The position numbers and the translations under genes are program-made. This document shows, in pieces, positions 23,597 to 34,306 of a stretch of 64,000 nt of DNA. Below the pieces are notes generated by a model. That model made no database searches and was not told the origin of the DNA. It worked only from the letters and a program-made list of their open reading frames with translations. The stretch comes from Lepiota brunneoincarnata (taxonomy: Eukaryota; Basidiomycota; Agaricomycetes; Agaricales; Agaricaceae): positions 1,240,001 through 1,304,000 of the forward strand of contig JAEBUN010000009.1 of the NCBI GenBank assembly GCA_023014365.1. Direction: 5' to 3'. How positions within the stretch are numbered: position 1 is the first letter of the stretch; the number at the start of each line of letters is the position of its first letter.

Positions 23597-24983
23597 ATGC
23601 AACCTACCACCACCATGCCTGCAGATGATTCCTCTCCCAAACTCACCCGCGGTGACTTGCTCAGCGTCCTGGGTGGAATGAACATTTGCATACCTAGAAC
23701 CACCAAACTTAAGACCGACCGCATACGCCATCGTCTCGAGAGGGGGCTTGACGCCGCACAACGTTATGCCAATATATTTGGCGATGAAGCTGCCGTTGTT
23801 GACCCCTCCAAATACCCACTATGGGATGAGAGCAAGGACTTGGCGGAAGGGCTGTACAGAAAGATTTGGGGCGGGTTATTACGGGAACTGGAGCCTGATT
23901 GGGATGATGCTCAACGCGCGTTTGGGAGAGTTTGTCAGTTCATCGTCGGACTGGGAGAACAACGAAACAATAAGGAGGATGAGATGGTTTTCACAGACGA
24001 GAGAACCAGCGCAGTTGTCCTCCGGGTAGGTTCATCTTTCCTAATTTCGAATAGAATCGAGATGCTGATACCCGGAAGATCTTCTCAGTCCATGCTGTCA
24101 ACGAACATAGGCCCCTCCTAGTGGTAGGGTATACTACCCTCACGAGCACCAAAAGGATGAGCATAAACCGGGTCATCAGAGACTTCTTTGTTGCTAAGAA
24201 GAAAAAATCTGTTCCAATGGTTCGTACAATACGAGTGGAGCAAGCTCTTCTCTTGCACTTGTTGTCGCAGAACAAGAAACACCTTTCTCCAGAGTTCAGG
24301 CCTTCCCCACGCTTCGGCGATCGCTACTCCTGCACTTTCCTCCTCCCTACTGCTACACTTAACATGAATGATATTGCTCGCTTGAACAAGACAACAGGAT
24401 GTGTGGTGTGTGGGAATATCACTCGCAATCTTTGTGATGGCTGCAAATCTGTTGAATACTGTAGTAAAGGTGAGTCGAGAACATCTTTATTTGTGATCCT
24501 GAACTTACTTGATGGTGTTTCGATCCAGACTGCCAACTCAAACACTGGACTGAACACAGGCCCCTGTGTCGCACTGTCTCTTCGGGAAAGTGGCACAGGA
24601 TCACTCTCGACCCACATCCGACAGCGCAGTGGAGTGGCGCTGCTTCAATGACTATCAACCGCTACGACGATATCGATGAAGATCCAACACTAGAGAAGGC
24701 GGAGAATCGGAGCAAGGTTCCGCCCAACTTGTACGGCGACAACTACCATTTGGTCAAGCTCCAGGTACCCCTCCTGTGTGATGGGCCTCTGCACATGTTC
24801 ATTTTTGACCGGCAAAAATCTTTCCAACTCTTTTTCCGCCCAGAAAGTAACCTTATGGCATTCAAAGATGCGATTGGTGCGATGAGTCCATCCCCTCAGA
24901 TGTATCGATGGGCCCGTCGGGTGGGCGATTGGGAGTGGATGATGTGCTTTGACCGTGCCCCTGCGCAGACTCCTCGTTGGTAG
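23597..24983 (+). CDS. MYND-type zinc-finger protein
   Basis: The start MQPTTTMPADDSSPK begins an N-terminal region of about 170 residues without a named fold (KYPLWDESKDLAEGLYRKIW). After an intron near 24026-24080 the frame continues through HRPLLVVGYTTLTSTKRMSI to the MYND finger: CVVCGNITRNLCDGCKSVEY, CSK, an intron, then DCQLKHWTEHRPLC. This supplies all Cys/His ligands of the C-x2-C...C-x2-C...C-x3-C...H-x3-C pattern. A tail of about 120 residues (LDPHPTAQWSG, FIFDRQKSFQLFFR, WEWMMCFDRAP) ends at 24983. MYND fingers bind proline-rich peptides in partner proteins, and such genes are numerous in mushroom genomes with largely unknown roles. No SET domain is attached. Confidence 0.82.
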
Positions 24984-25190
24984 ATTGAGTGCGAGAGGGC
25001 ACACGTTTTGATTTCTTTCTGCGCACCTTTCACTCTGTTATCTTGATTCCCGAATCCATTTCCAACTTGCGAGACTTTGGAGTCTCCTCGTGCTAGAATC
25101 GCTCAACACAAAATTTATTCACCAACTACAAAACACCAGCTATAACAACCACAGTATGTTCAATTATATCTGCGACCAATTAGAGATCGC

Positions 25191-25746
25191 TTAGAGGTTC
25201 AAGTTGACGGGGGAGCAGCCCAAAGCGAGGAGACCGCCCTTTAGAAGCCAAGTACTTATGCTTTAGTTCATTGTTGAAGGGAAAGAACGGATCGGACACT
25301 CACAAAGGAGTTGCCGGTGCAGCAAACTGGTTGAGCAGAGCTACTCGCACGTTGTCAGTGAGTTGTCCTCCCTTCGTTTTCAAAAACTGACCAGGAATTT
25401 CCGCCGGCGCCAATAACTGAGATAGGGTTGCAGGTCACTGAAAACGACCATGAGTGTATGTCAGTCCCTCCAGAGCTGGGATCACTTACAGCCAATGAGG
25501 CCGGTGATGGAGCCCAGGGAGAGCCCGAGGAGGCCCAACAAGTTCGAGGTGGACGGAGCAGTGGCCTATTTCGGAAACTGATCAGCGAATGCTCGAGCAC
25601 TCAACTAATGTTGGATGCAGAGAACTTACATTCTGGACTTGGTTGCAGCACAGGACTGGGCCGGTGTTGCAGTTCCCATCACGGGAAACGACGGGTCCAG
25701 CAGCGGCGAAGACGGGGAGAGCAATGAGGACGATAGAAACACGCAT
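25191..25746 (-). CDS. Class I hydrophobin 1
   Basis: Hydrophobins are small secreted proteins that self-assemble at air-water and wall surfaces. Start MRVSIVLIALPVFAAAGPVV is a signal peptide. The eight cysteines fit class I spacing: C-x6-CC (NCNTGPVLCCNQ), CNPISVIGAGGNS, C(SAQPV)CC and GCSPVNLNL at the stop. The hydrophobic loop between CC and the next Cys is NLLGLLGLSLGSITGLIG. Four introns divide it, the third between the GGNS and SAQPVCC segments. There is no frame break. It converges towards the MYND gene. A TATA box lies 70-77 bases upstream of the ATG. Confidence 0.93.
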
Positions 25747-26970
25747 GTTAAGACTTTGTAAGAACTGCTGAAAAATTTGTTTCAACTGATGCTGTTTCTC
25801 TGCGGTTTCGACTGGCTTTTATAGGCTTCAAGCATATATCCTTTCCGCTCTCTTGGCTCTTGCTCCGAGGAGAAAGTTGGAGATATCCAAGCATGCTCTT
25901 GTCGTCCCAACACCACCCACCAAGCGAATGAATGGGGTCGGACGATCCTGCTCATGTTTTACGACACATCTTTGTTTGTGCTAAGGAGGAACAACACTCG
26001 GTGCTTTTTCCTTCCCTTGACACTCCGACGTTCGGGGGAGAATATCGCTTCTCTTGAGCATGTGGGTGATGCTTGGCTTCAGCTTACTGTGCACCGTCAG
26101 AGTACTCCGTCGCGAACCCTATCAGGAACCAATTGTGATGTTTTGTTTTTTTTGTCGAGGTCTCCCTTTCCCAGTGGCGTGAACTGAGAGTAGTTTTCTG
26201 CGGCTTCTCTTCGTTGTCAATACGTCGAAAATCGAGAGCAAGGCACAGGCACTCGGTCTAAGCACTTGTCGTTTCATTATCCGATTTACTACTAGTAAAG
26301 GTGCAGCAATCACAGGCGTTTCCTCAGCCCCTCAAAAAGGGGGCATGAAGTACCAGTGGCGCTCGGAATTTGTCAATGGCCGTGCTCAGACGTCATCACA
26401 ACCCACATTGCTGTTAATGCTCGTAGTCGATGGATACTGGCAGACTGGGGTGAGCTGGCAGCCAATGAGGGATTGTTAACCACACACGAAGATAAACCGC
26501 TGTTGGCGAGGCGCCAACTAGGACCGTGTTTGACAAGTATAATCTACAAAAATAGGAATCTCGCGTGTTGTGTGGGACCCCAACTTGTGTTGACCCGGAA
26601 GGCACATATTGACACCCGAAGGCAAACCTGATCCGTCAGCACGGCTCTCTGATGAAGGGTCTCTAAGCCCCTAGACTTTTTACCCTTTCTATCACCGAAG
26701 CAACAATTTCAATATCAATTCTGATTTCGCTTATGGTTCGAGTAAATTGGTGCAGTCAAGCGCTTTACGTTGTATCTGTCTGTTGTGAGTTAGAATACAG
26801 TAAAGAGCCGGGGGTGAGTATTATTATTCTTCATTTGGGTCGCTCATATTCTCTCTCGCAGTATTCAATCACAACGGAGTTTTAAGATCACAAAATATTT
26901 CATATTTGCATGTTCCAATCACTATATACGTCGAACAAAACGGCTCCGAAGTGTGTATATTCCCATCCGG
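25747..26970. other. Intergenic stretch, hydrophobins 1 and 2
   Basis: The promoter of hydrophobin 1 occupies the left end. No other gene is supported. Confidence 0.4.
25816..25823 (-). promoter_or_regulatory. TATA box of hydrophobin 1
   Basis: TATAAAAG in gene orientation, 70-77 bases before the ATG. Hydrophobins 3, 4 and 5 have a similar TATA at 75-85 bases. Confidence 0.6.
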
Positions 26971-27641
26971 CTAGCGAGATCTTGTCACCGCAAAGGCAAA
27001 AAGGAACCGGTGTTCGGCGGTAAGGTGCTTTCCCCCCAACCACAAGTTGATGTTGATGGGGTTGCACCCCAAGGCGATAAGACCGCCCTGCATGAGAAAG
27101 AAAAAAAAAATACCCACACACGTCGGGCACTGGGATGTTCGTTTTGAATGGTTTAGCTTACGAAGGTATTGTTGGTGCAGCAGACGGGCTGAGAAGAGCT
27201 GGGGGTAGGGGGTAGACATCGGTTGTTAGCGAGTGATGTATATTCGAGGTATCTTAGAACATTTACCAGGAATTCCCGCCGGCGCCGAGGACCGAGATGG
27301 GGTTGCAAGTCACTGAAAGCAGCCGTTAGGAGGTGGTGAAGCAGGCTGCTGTGACATAGGATAGAGCTTACAGCCGACAAGGCCAGTAATGGGACCCAAG
27401 ACGAGGCCCAAAAGGCCAAACAGATTGGCAATGCTCGGGGTATTGGCCTGGCTCAACGATATCAGCGGATCAGTCATTGAGCCGGAAGGCACGACGACTT
27501 ATAGACTGCAGAGAGTTGCAGCACTGTATGGGCCCAGTGTTACAATTGCCGCTGGGCTCATCGCGGGCCACTGTGAGAGCAGACGCAGAGACGAACACGG
27601 GGAGAGCAAGAACAAGAAATGTAAGAGATGATACGAGACAT
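26971..27641 (-). CDS. Class I hydrophobin 2 with C-terminal extension
   Basis: Secreted hydrophobin of the same family. The mature part shows [15 protein letters not shown], the loop [43 protein letters not shown] and GGLIALGCNPININL, so all eight Cys are present, with four introns. The signal sequence FLVLALPVFVSASALT is one base out of phase with the only nearby ATG (27641); one extra base between the ATG and that segment would explain it. Unlike the other copies, which stop one or two residues after the last NxNL, this frame continues for about 24 residues (LWLGGKHLTAEHRF...) to 26971. The TTG TGG here replaces the CTC TAA of its paralogues, so the normal stop has been lost. Confidence 0.85.
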
Positions 27642-28623
27642 GTCGATAAAACTAGCTTTGAATACTTGACACGGTTCTGCTGGGGTCGGGCCTGGTTCTT
27701 GATACCTGCCCCTCCGACAGACATTCATTGTGTGCTTCTGCCTCCTCGGGGGAACTGGTGGGACTTTGGTCCTCCCATAGACAAAGATATGCGTGCAAAG
27801 GTCACATTCCGCAGGGAGCAGCGAACCTTCTCCATAACACAATCAAAGGGACAAGGCTGTTATGCGGTCCCTCCATAGAAAATGCTGTGGAACATAGGTA
27901 CCACCTAATGACGTACACCCATACCCAAACGGCGGGAAATCCGGACACTCGCAAACACAATCATAACTCCGCTTGTCAGATTGGGCACACCAGACACTCA
28001 GATGAGCGCACAGCAGAAAACAAAGACTTTTTGCCGTAACGGTATTGAAAACCCGAGTTAACGAGAATGGCTGATGCCAGCAGAGTTGTCGGCCGACAGG
28101 GCATAGTGGAGTGGATTGACCGATGTCTGACAGGCTTTGAACAATCAGCCCCAGCTTGGGAAGAGTAGGAACAAGCTATGAGCGCCTCAGCCTGTTTCAC
28201 AGGAGGGCAGAAATGATTTACCCCTGGCAATCGCATAATTGATCCGCAATGTCGAATTGACTCAAGTCTCCATGTTTTAAAAGAAGCCGCTTCCCCTGTG
28301 GTGAACAGCCGAAGTCGGTCGCACTTCAATCCTATGCATACGTCGGCAAGACCCGATTGAATGAAAACCCCGCCAAGGTGTTGCAGCATGCTCAGGGGCT
28401 TTCTGGCCAAGATATAGATACACTCAAGATAGATCCCTGTGCGTACGTCGGAAACTGTCGAGGCCGTTCCTGACTTGTGGGGGGAAAGTTACGGGCTCTG
28501 TTCCGCCCAACCAAGGTTGCACTTGTTAATTGCGTCCCTGGGTACAGTATAGTATATGGCCGTTTAAAGTCCTGACAACACGTGCCATGTGAAATGGTGT
28601 TTGGAACAAGTGGTTGAACAAAC
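27642..28623. other. Intergenic stretch between hydrophobin 2 and the dehydrogenase
   Basis: Upstream region of hydrophobin 2 and 3' flank of the dehydrogenase gene. No gene or clear repeat is supported. Confidence 0.4.
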
Positions 28624-29973
28624 CTAGTTATCATAATCATAGAAGCCTTTACCATTCTTCCTGCCATACCATTGGGCGTCTACCATGCGCTCCAGGAGTA
28701 CACTAGGGCGGTACTTGGAATCACCAGTCCCTTCATACAGCGTCTTTTGAATTGCAAGGCATGTATCAAGACCAATGCTGGAAGGGAGAAGAGAGGCGAT
28801 GCGATTTCAGTAAGAAAGATACGAATATCTGAATCACTCACAAATCCGCTGTTGACACCGGAATTAGTTGGTCAGTTCCCGTGGCCAATACGGGATGGAT
28901 ACACACCGAGCTGAAGAGGGCCCATTGGATGATTCATGCCAAGCTTGAGGGTAGTGTCAATGTCTTCACGGGTCGCGATACCCTATAAAAGAGAAATCAA
29001 TATGATTCGATCCATCGATCCATCATGGGCTGAGGTCCGAACCTTTTCTAGATGCATGATTGCCTAACCCATAGTGAACAGGTTAATGGCATGGGATGAT
29101 CAATTATAACTGTACCTCGTTGATGAATGGCATCAGGAGAGCGTTCGAGACAAATCCCGGTACGTCTTTGGAAGTGGTGACCTCTGCGAGGATGATCTAA
29201 ATCTCGGAGGTACCTGGTCGAGCGAGGCACATACCTTTACCACATGCAACGGCGAAAGAACGGGTGCGGTTAAGGGTATCTTCAGATGTTTGGAGAGCAG
29301 AAATAAGTTCCACGAGTTTCTGGCTTGCCGTTGAAAACATTGTTAAGAAAATCTGAGGCCCCATACCATAACTGGGACCGGGTTGAAGAAATGCAAGCCT
29401 TCGAAAGAGTTAGTATGCCCCGAGGTCCTGACTTTCGGAAAGATATCTAACCGACGACACGACTAGAAGTCTTTCTGCCTTCTTCACTGGCGGCGCTGGT
29501 ACCTTCGGGGATGGTGGCGGCAGCAATCTTTGTTATGCTGATTGAGCTAGTATTTGTCGCCAAAATGGCCTCCGGCTTAAGTTCGGCTGCAAATGATGCA
29601 AAAATCTTCTGTTTCAGAGCAAGTGACTCTGATACGGCCTAACCTCGTTTCAGTGATAGAGTTCCCCTGCGAACTACGAGCAGCATATCCAGACCTCAAC
29701 AACCATGTCAACGTCGCGGAGGCCCTTCATGTCGTCGACTACAGTGATGCGACCCTTGACCTCTTTTGCATCTTCTGCGGTCAACCTCCCCTTTGATACA
29801 TCCTTCGCCAAGAGTTTGTCGATGAGAGAAAGGCCTTTCCTCACTTGCTCAGGAGACCTGTCGTGAACCAAAACGGGCACTTGAGCGCGAAGAGCCGCCA
29901 CAAGTGCGATGCCTGTTCCCATCTGCCCAGCACCGAGGACACCGAGTTTACGAATGCCGTGTGCAACCGACAT
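28624..29973 (-). CDS. 3-hydroxyacyl-CoA dehydrogenase (3-hydroxybutyryl-CoA type)
   Basis: NAD-dependent oxidation of L-3-hydroxyacyl-CoA to 3-ketoacyl-CoA, a step of fatty-acid beta-oxidation or butanoate metabolism. The start leads directly into the Rossmann motif [20 protein letters not shown] (GxGxMGxGIA). Later exons read [33 protein letters not shown], the catalytic-His block [44 protein letters not shown], the C-terminal-domain block [27 protein letters not shown], and the end [13 protein letters not shown]. Eight or so short introns. No obvious peroxisomal SKL-type or mitochondrial signal is visible, so its compartment is uncertain. All family blocks are intact. It is the only non-hydrophobin gene inside the hydrophobin cluster. 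Confidence 0.9.
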
Positions 29974-30094
29974 TTTGAAGAGAAAAGAAAACAGTGAAAG
30001 GACGAGCGCGGCGACGACGTCACCGGAACTTCATTGTCAAATAAGGACAAATACAACTATTTATCACATTGTAGTTACATACTCCTGCTAGACC

Positions 30095-30643
30095 TTAGAG
30101 GTTGACGTTGATGGGGCTGCAGCCCAAGGAGATAAGGCCGCCCTTTGGGAGCATTCAAGCTAAAGTTATATCCAGGGCGGAAAAAAAAAAGTACTTACGA
30201 AGCTATTGTTAGTGCAACAAACGGGTTGGGTGGAACTGTGTTTCCACTCTAAGTTCAAAGTCACGGTAGGGGGACGAAATACGATACCAGGAGTTCCCTC
30301 CAATTCCAATGACAGAGAGGGGGCTGCAAGACACTAGAATATCAATAAGTAAAGTTCTGAATATCCTTGATGTTCAAGTTGCTCACCTCCAACGAGGCCA
30401 GTGATGGATCCGGTGGCTAAACCCAGGAGGCCGAGCAAGAGATTCGTTGCGGGAGCGCTTGCCTGCACCGAGCAAAAAAAAGCATTAGCAGGTCGGAAAT
30501 TTAATTCGGCTGGAGATCTGTACAGATTGGACTTGATTGCAGCACTGGATGGGCCCGGTGTTGCAGTCACCACCATCACGGGGGATGGCAGTCGCAGCAG
30601 CGATAGTGGGGAGAACAAGAGCGAAGGCAGCAGTGAAACGCAT
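30095..30643 (-). CDS. Class I hydrophobin 3
   Basis: Signal peptide MRFTAAFALVLPTIAAATAI, then [15 protein letters not shown], the loop [44 protein letters not shown] and GGLISLGCSPINVNL followed by the stop. Four introns, the third separating GGNS from STQPVCC as in copies 1, 2 and 6. No frame break was found. Its upstream DNA shares homology with that of hydrophobins 4 and 5, including a TATA box and a 12-base element. Confidence 0.93.
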
Positions 30644-30717
30644 AGCGAAAATGTAGAGTGCTGAAGACTGGGAACTGGTGATTCGAGTCTGTCTTTTATG
30701 CCTAATACTCCCATTGA

Positions 30718-30724
30718 TTTTATA
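30718..30724 (-). promoter_or_regulatory. TATA box of hydrophobin 3
   Basis: TATAAAA in gene orientation, 75-81 bases before the ATG, the same distance as in hydrophobin 4. Confidence 0.55.
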
Positions 30725-30873
30725 CCCAACGTGCTAACTGAATTCCTGGCTGTTCGATATCTCTGTGCTAAGTGCTCTCGTTCGGCAAGCTGTTCAGCAG
30801 GGCCAGGCCATGTACTGAAAAAAATCTCCGATATCTCGCACAGCAAGACCTTATTTTAGAACGGCACCGACTT

Positions 30874-30885
30874 TGTGGCATCCAA
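30874..30885 (-). promoter_or_regulatory. Conserved 12-base element upstream of hydrophobin 3
   Basis: TTGGATGCCACA in gene orientation, 231 bases before the ATG. The identical 12-mer occurs at comparable positions upstream of hydrophobins 4 and 5. It may be a regulatory site or simply part of the duplicated unit. Confidence 0.45.
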
Positions 30886-31894
30886 TCCTGATGAACGCTG
30901 TCCCCTCCTTTTTCAGACTCGGATAGGACTTGTAGTGATAAGCGGGGGACAGAGTTGGGACATCATTCCACGGCACATTGCTGTCGTTCAATCACGACAC
31001 CTATTACACCCTTAATAGCTCGAGTTACAATAAGTTTCGGCAACCTCGTTCCTCCCGATAAATGACTCTCACGGACTCTCAACCTCAGCATTCCGCACAG
31101 CACTGCAAAACCTTGTGTTAGTCCAAGGAACACCAAACGCCACTGAGGAACGCTGACCAAGCCACTGGTAAGGTGTTTGATAAACATTATGAAGCGGTGA
31201 AAAGGTGGGTGCCTCATATTCCGCATGTGTAAGGACATTTGCGCATCGTTCTCCGAGACAAGGGTTGTGAATGAACCAGCAATCACCACTGGAATGAAAT
31301 TTATCCCGTTCTCTCCGTTACGTGTTTACTACTTCGTTGAGCAGAGACAGATTATTTCTGGAAGAAGTACCCCATCCACATAGACAACCCGGATACCGGC
31401 AACGGACGGTTCCTCATTAATTATTTATTGAGTTTTCCGAATCGGTAGAAGCCAGTCAGCCATTGCCCCCATAGTCTAAGCAGCCGTACAGAAACAAAGG
31501 ATTCTTTGCCAGCATGACCGCAAACTACTTGTTACTGCAGCTACAAAGATATCCCTAAGTCAAGCATTACCACTTCCGACGCGTTCAAGTTCTCATGAAG
31601 TAGCAAGCCCAACTCCGACATCCGTGCTACTGAAAGAAGGAGACCTTCCTACGAATTGGTGGAACCTCACTTCAGACGTTGGATGTATCCAACCCATCGG
31701 AGATTCGAGCCCTTGGAAGTCTCGCTCTCAGTCGTTGAACTTCAGGCTGATATGTGCATCAATCAAAAGCTGGGGCATTGTTTTTTTCTGGGTTTTACGA
31801 TACAAGACACAATACTGCAGCTACTTTCAAAATGCTTCGTACTACTGGGCGTGCTACCCGAAGCAATAGATTCATCGAAGAGCAATTGGAACAC

Positions 31895-32389
31895 TTAGAG
31901 GTTGATGTTGACGGGGGAGCAGCCCAAGTTGATGAGGCCGTTCTGTTAAAGGACATAGTGAGCAAGTATGGATTAGGAGCTGCGCGAGTCCATACGAATT
32001 GGTTGTTGGTGCAGCAGACGGGCTGGGCAGAGCAAGAGTTGCCACCAATTCCGAGGACGGAGAGCGGAGTGCAGTTGACTGGTATTTCTGGTGAACAGAT
32101 CTTCCATAAATAAGAAAACCTCCACTTACTGCCGACGAGACCAGTGATAGGTCCAAGGACAAGACCGAGGAGGCCAAGCAAAGCGTTAGTGGAGGGGGCA
32201 CTAGCCTAGAATATCACAATAAGTTAGTTGGCAAGTTGGAAACGGCGGCTGAGGGGTTGTCCGAGGCGTACCGACTGAACACTGTTGCAGCACTGGATGG
32301 GCCCGGTGTTGCAGTCACCATCACGAGGGATGGCAGTAGCAGCAGCAATAGCGGGGAGAGCAAGAGTGAAGGGCAGCAGCGAAACGCAT
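31895..32389 (-). CDS. Class I hydrophobin 4
   Basis: Hydrophobin with mature part [15 protein letters not shown], the loop [33 protein letters not shown] running straight into [12 protein letters not shown] without an intron, then [15 protein letters not shown] and stop. It has lost the third intron seen in copies 1, 2, 3 and 6, a state shared with hydrophobin 5. The signal peptide (MRFAAA, then [15 protein letters not shown]) is split by one extra C in a CCC run just after the ATG; without it the start matches hydrophobin 5 closely. Tandem duplicate of hydrophobin 5. Confidence 0.9.
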
Positions 32390-32463
32390 ATTGAAAATAT
32401 AGAGCTTTGAAGACTGTGAACTAGTGATTCGAGTCTGCTTTTTCTGCCTAGAACTCCCGTTGC

Positions 32464-32470
32464 TTTTATA
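32464..32470 (-). promoter_or_regulatory. TATA box of hydrophobin 4
   Basis: TATAAAA in gene orientation, 75-81 bases before the ATG. Confidence 0.55.
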
Positions 32471-32624
32471 CCCAATGTGCTTATTTAATTTCCTACGGTG
32501 GCTCGCTCCTGTTTGCTCCTTCTGTGTTCCTGCCCACCTGGCTGTCTGATTGGACCCAACCAAGTACCGAACAACCTTCCAGCCGGTGGACATACCTGAT
32601 CTCGCTGTCGACCGTCACCGGCTT

Positions 32625-32636
32625 TGTGGCATCCAA
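32625..32636 (-). promoter_or_regulatory. Conserved 12-base element upstream of hydrophobin 4
   Basis: TTGGATGCCACA in gene orientation, 236 bases before the ATG, identical to the copies upstream of hydrophobins 3 and 5. Confidence 0.45.
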
Positions 32637-33605
32637 TAATGTGTCTGCAAGCATAATGGATCGCCTTGGTTTTTTCCACAGACCCCGGATCTGACTTACA
32701 CTCAGGCGAGGACTGAGTTGGGACGTCATTCCCTAAACACGGCTGTATCGCTCAATGATGGCGGTTAATGCACCCCTGATTGATCAAGCTATTCAAGTTA
32801 CGGCAATCGCTTGGCTTTCTCGATCAATGTCTGCCACGGACCCTCAGCCTCCCCCCGCAAAGCATCACAAAACCTTCTCTTTGTTCCAAGGAACACCAAT
32901 CGCTACAAGACCGTTCGAACTGGGTCAAGGCTCTGCAGAATATTCCACGCGTATCCGAAGCGGTGAGAGGGTGGGGGTGCCTTATGTTCCGCGTGTGTAG
33001 GTTTACGTTCTACTTGTTTCTCCGAGACAAGGGCCGTTCCACCGCTAGCGATCACCTTTCAAAAATCTTCGCTAACAATACATCCCACCCTCTACATGTA
33101 CCTACTTGTGCCACGAGGAGAAAGGGTTTCCAAAAGAGAAATACTTCGGCTCCGCGCAGGCGGCTCGGACGCCGGCAGGAATACTTTCAATGATGAAGAA
33201 TTCGCGAACGGGGTGGATGCGACCGGGAAAAGTACTCCTTTGTCTAGATTTCCGAGTCGGAGGAAGCCTACTAACAAACAACGAATTACCGGCAAGTAAA
33301 AGTCAACCGCCGTCTTGACACCTTAATGGTGTGCTTCAAAGATAATGCAAGTGTGTCGGTGTCAAATAAGGCGTCTCCGACTTAGGGAGTTCGTTCCGGT
33401 GTGGATATATATTTCGAATTTGGGGAAATGAAAAATCTTAAAAGAATGTGAAGATTTGGTCGTTGGACCGTGTCAGACAAGTGCATCAATCAAGGCAGTT
33501 TTTCTGGGTTATACGATAGACATTATGTCACGGCTACTTATAAATGTTCATACTACTGGGCGTGCTACCCGAAGCAATATATCCATCAAAGAGCAGTTAG
33601 AACGT

Positions 33606-34100
33606 TTAGAGGTTGAGGTTGATGGGGGAGCAGCCCAAGTTGACGAGGCCGTTCTGTTAAAGGACACAATGAGTAAGTATGGATTAGGAGCTGGGCGAGT
33701 CCCTACGAATTGGTTGTTGGTGCAGCAGACGGGCTGGGCAGAGCAGGAGTTTCCACCAAGTCCGATGACAGAGATGGGAGTGCAGTTGACTATTTTTCTG
33801 ATTAATATAACCTCCATGAACAAGAGAACATCTACTCACTGCCAACAAGACCAGTGATGGGACCCAAAACAATACCAAGAAGGCCAAGGAGATTGTTTGT
33901 GGAAGGAGCATTAGCCTATGGGTTCAACAGGCCGGTTAGAAATTTCAGATCTGTAGTCGACAATTTCCCGAACATACAGCCTGGACTTGGTTGCAGCACT
34001 GGATGGGCCCGGTGTTGCAGTTGCCGTCGCCAGCACGGGGAACGGCGGTAGCAGCAGCAATGGCGGGGAGGGCAAGAGCGAAGGCAGTAGAGAAACGCAT
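33606..34100 (-). CDS. Class I hydrophobin 5
   Basis: Signal peptide [20 protein letters not shown], then [15 protein letters not shown], the loop [33 protein letters not shown] contiguous with [12 protein letters not shown], and [15 protein letters not shown] with the stop. Three introns; the intron after GGNS is absent, as in hydrophobin 4. All eight Cys are present and no frame break was found. It is the leftmost copy in transcription order of the minus-strand series. Confidence 0.93.
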
Positions 34101-34179
34101 ATTGAAAGAGTGGTAGGGCTTTGAAGGCTTGAGTACTGGTACTTCGACTCTGGCTTTTCGCCCTCTTGCTTGCACACTC

Positions 34180-34185
34180 TTTATA
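34180..34185 (-). promoter_or_regulatory. TATA-like box of hydrophobin 5
   Basis: TATAAA in gene orientation, 80-85 bases before the ATG. Confidence 0.5.
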
Positions 34186-34294
34186 GGTTTCAGAGCCCTC
34201 CAGCTCCTATACTTGTCCACCACTATTCGCTTCAGATGGTGATAAAAATGTCCCCCATCTGCCCACCCAACTGGCTTCCCAAAGTCATCGGGCT

Positions 34295-34306
34295 TGTGGC
34301 ATCCAA
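34295..34306 (-). promoter_or_regulatory. Conserved 12-base element upstream of hydrophobin 5
   Basis: TTGGATGCCACA in gene orientation, 195 bases before the ATG. The surrounding sequence is less similar to copies 3 and 4 than the element itself. Confidence 0.45.

Larger units (their letters stand above)
30644..31894. other. Intergenic stretch holding duplicated upstream DNA
   Basis: The part at about 30960-31275 resembles 32730-33045 upstream of hydrophobin 4: shared stretches include ggacRtcattcc, ccaaggaacaccaa and ttctccgagacaaggg in the same order. No gene is supported. Confidence 0.55.
32390..33605. other. Intergenic stretch, hydrophobins 4 and 5
   Basis: Contains the promoter of hydrophobin 4 and the second copy of the duplicated upstream DNA (about 32730-33045). 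No gene is supported. Confidence 0.5.
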
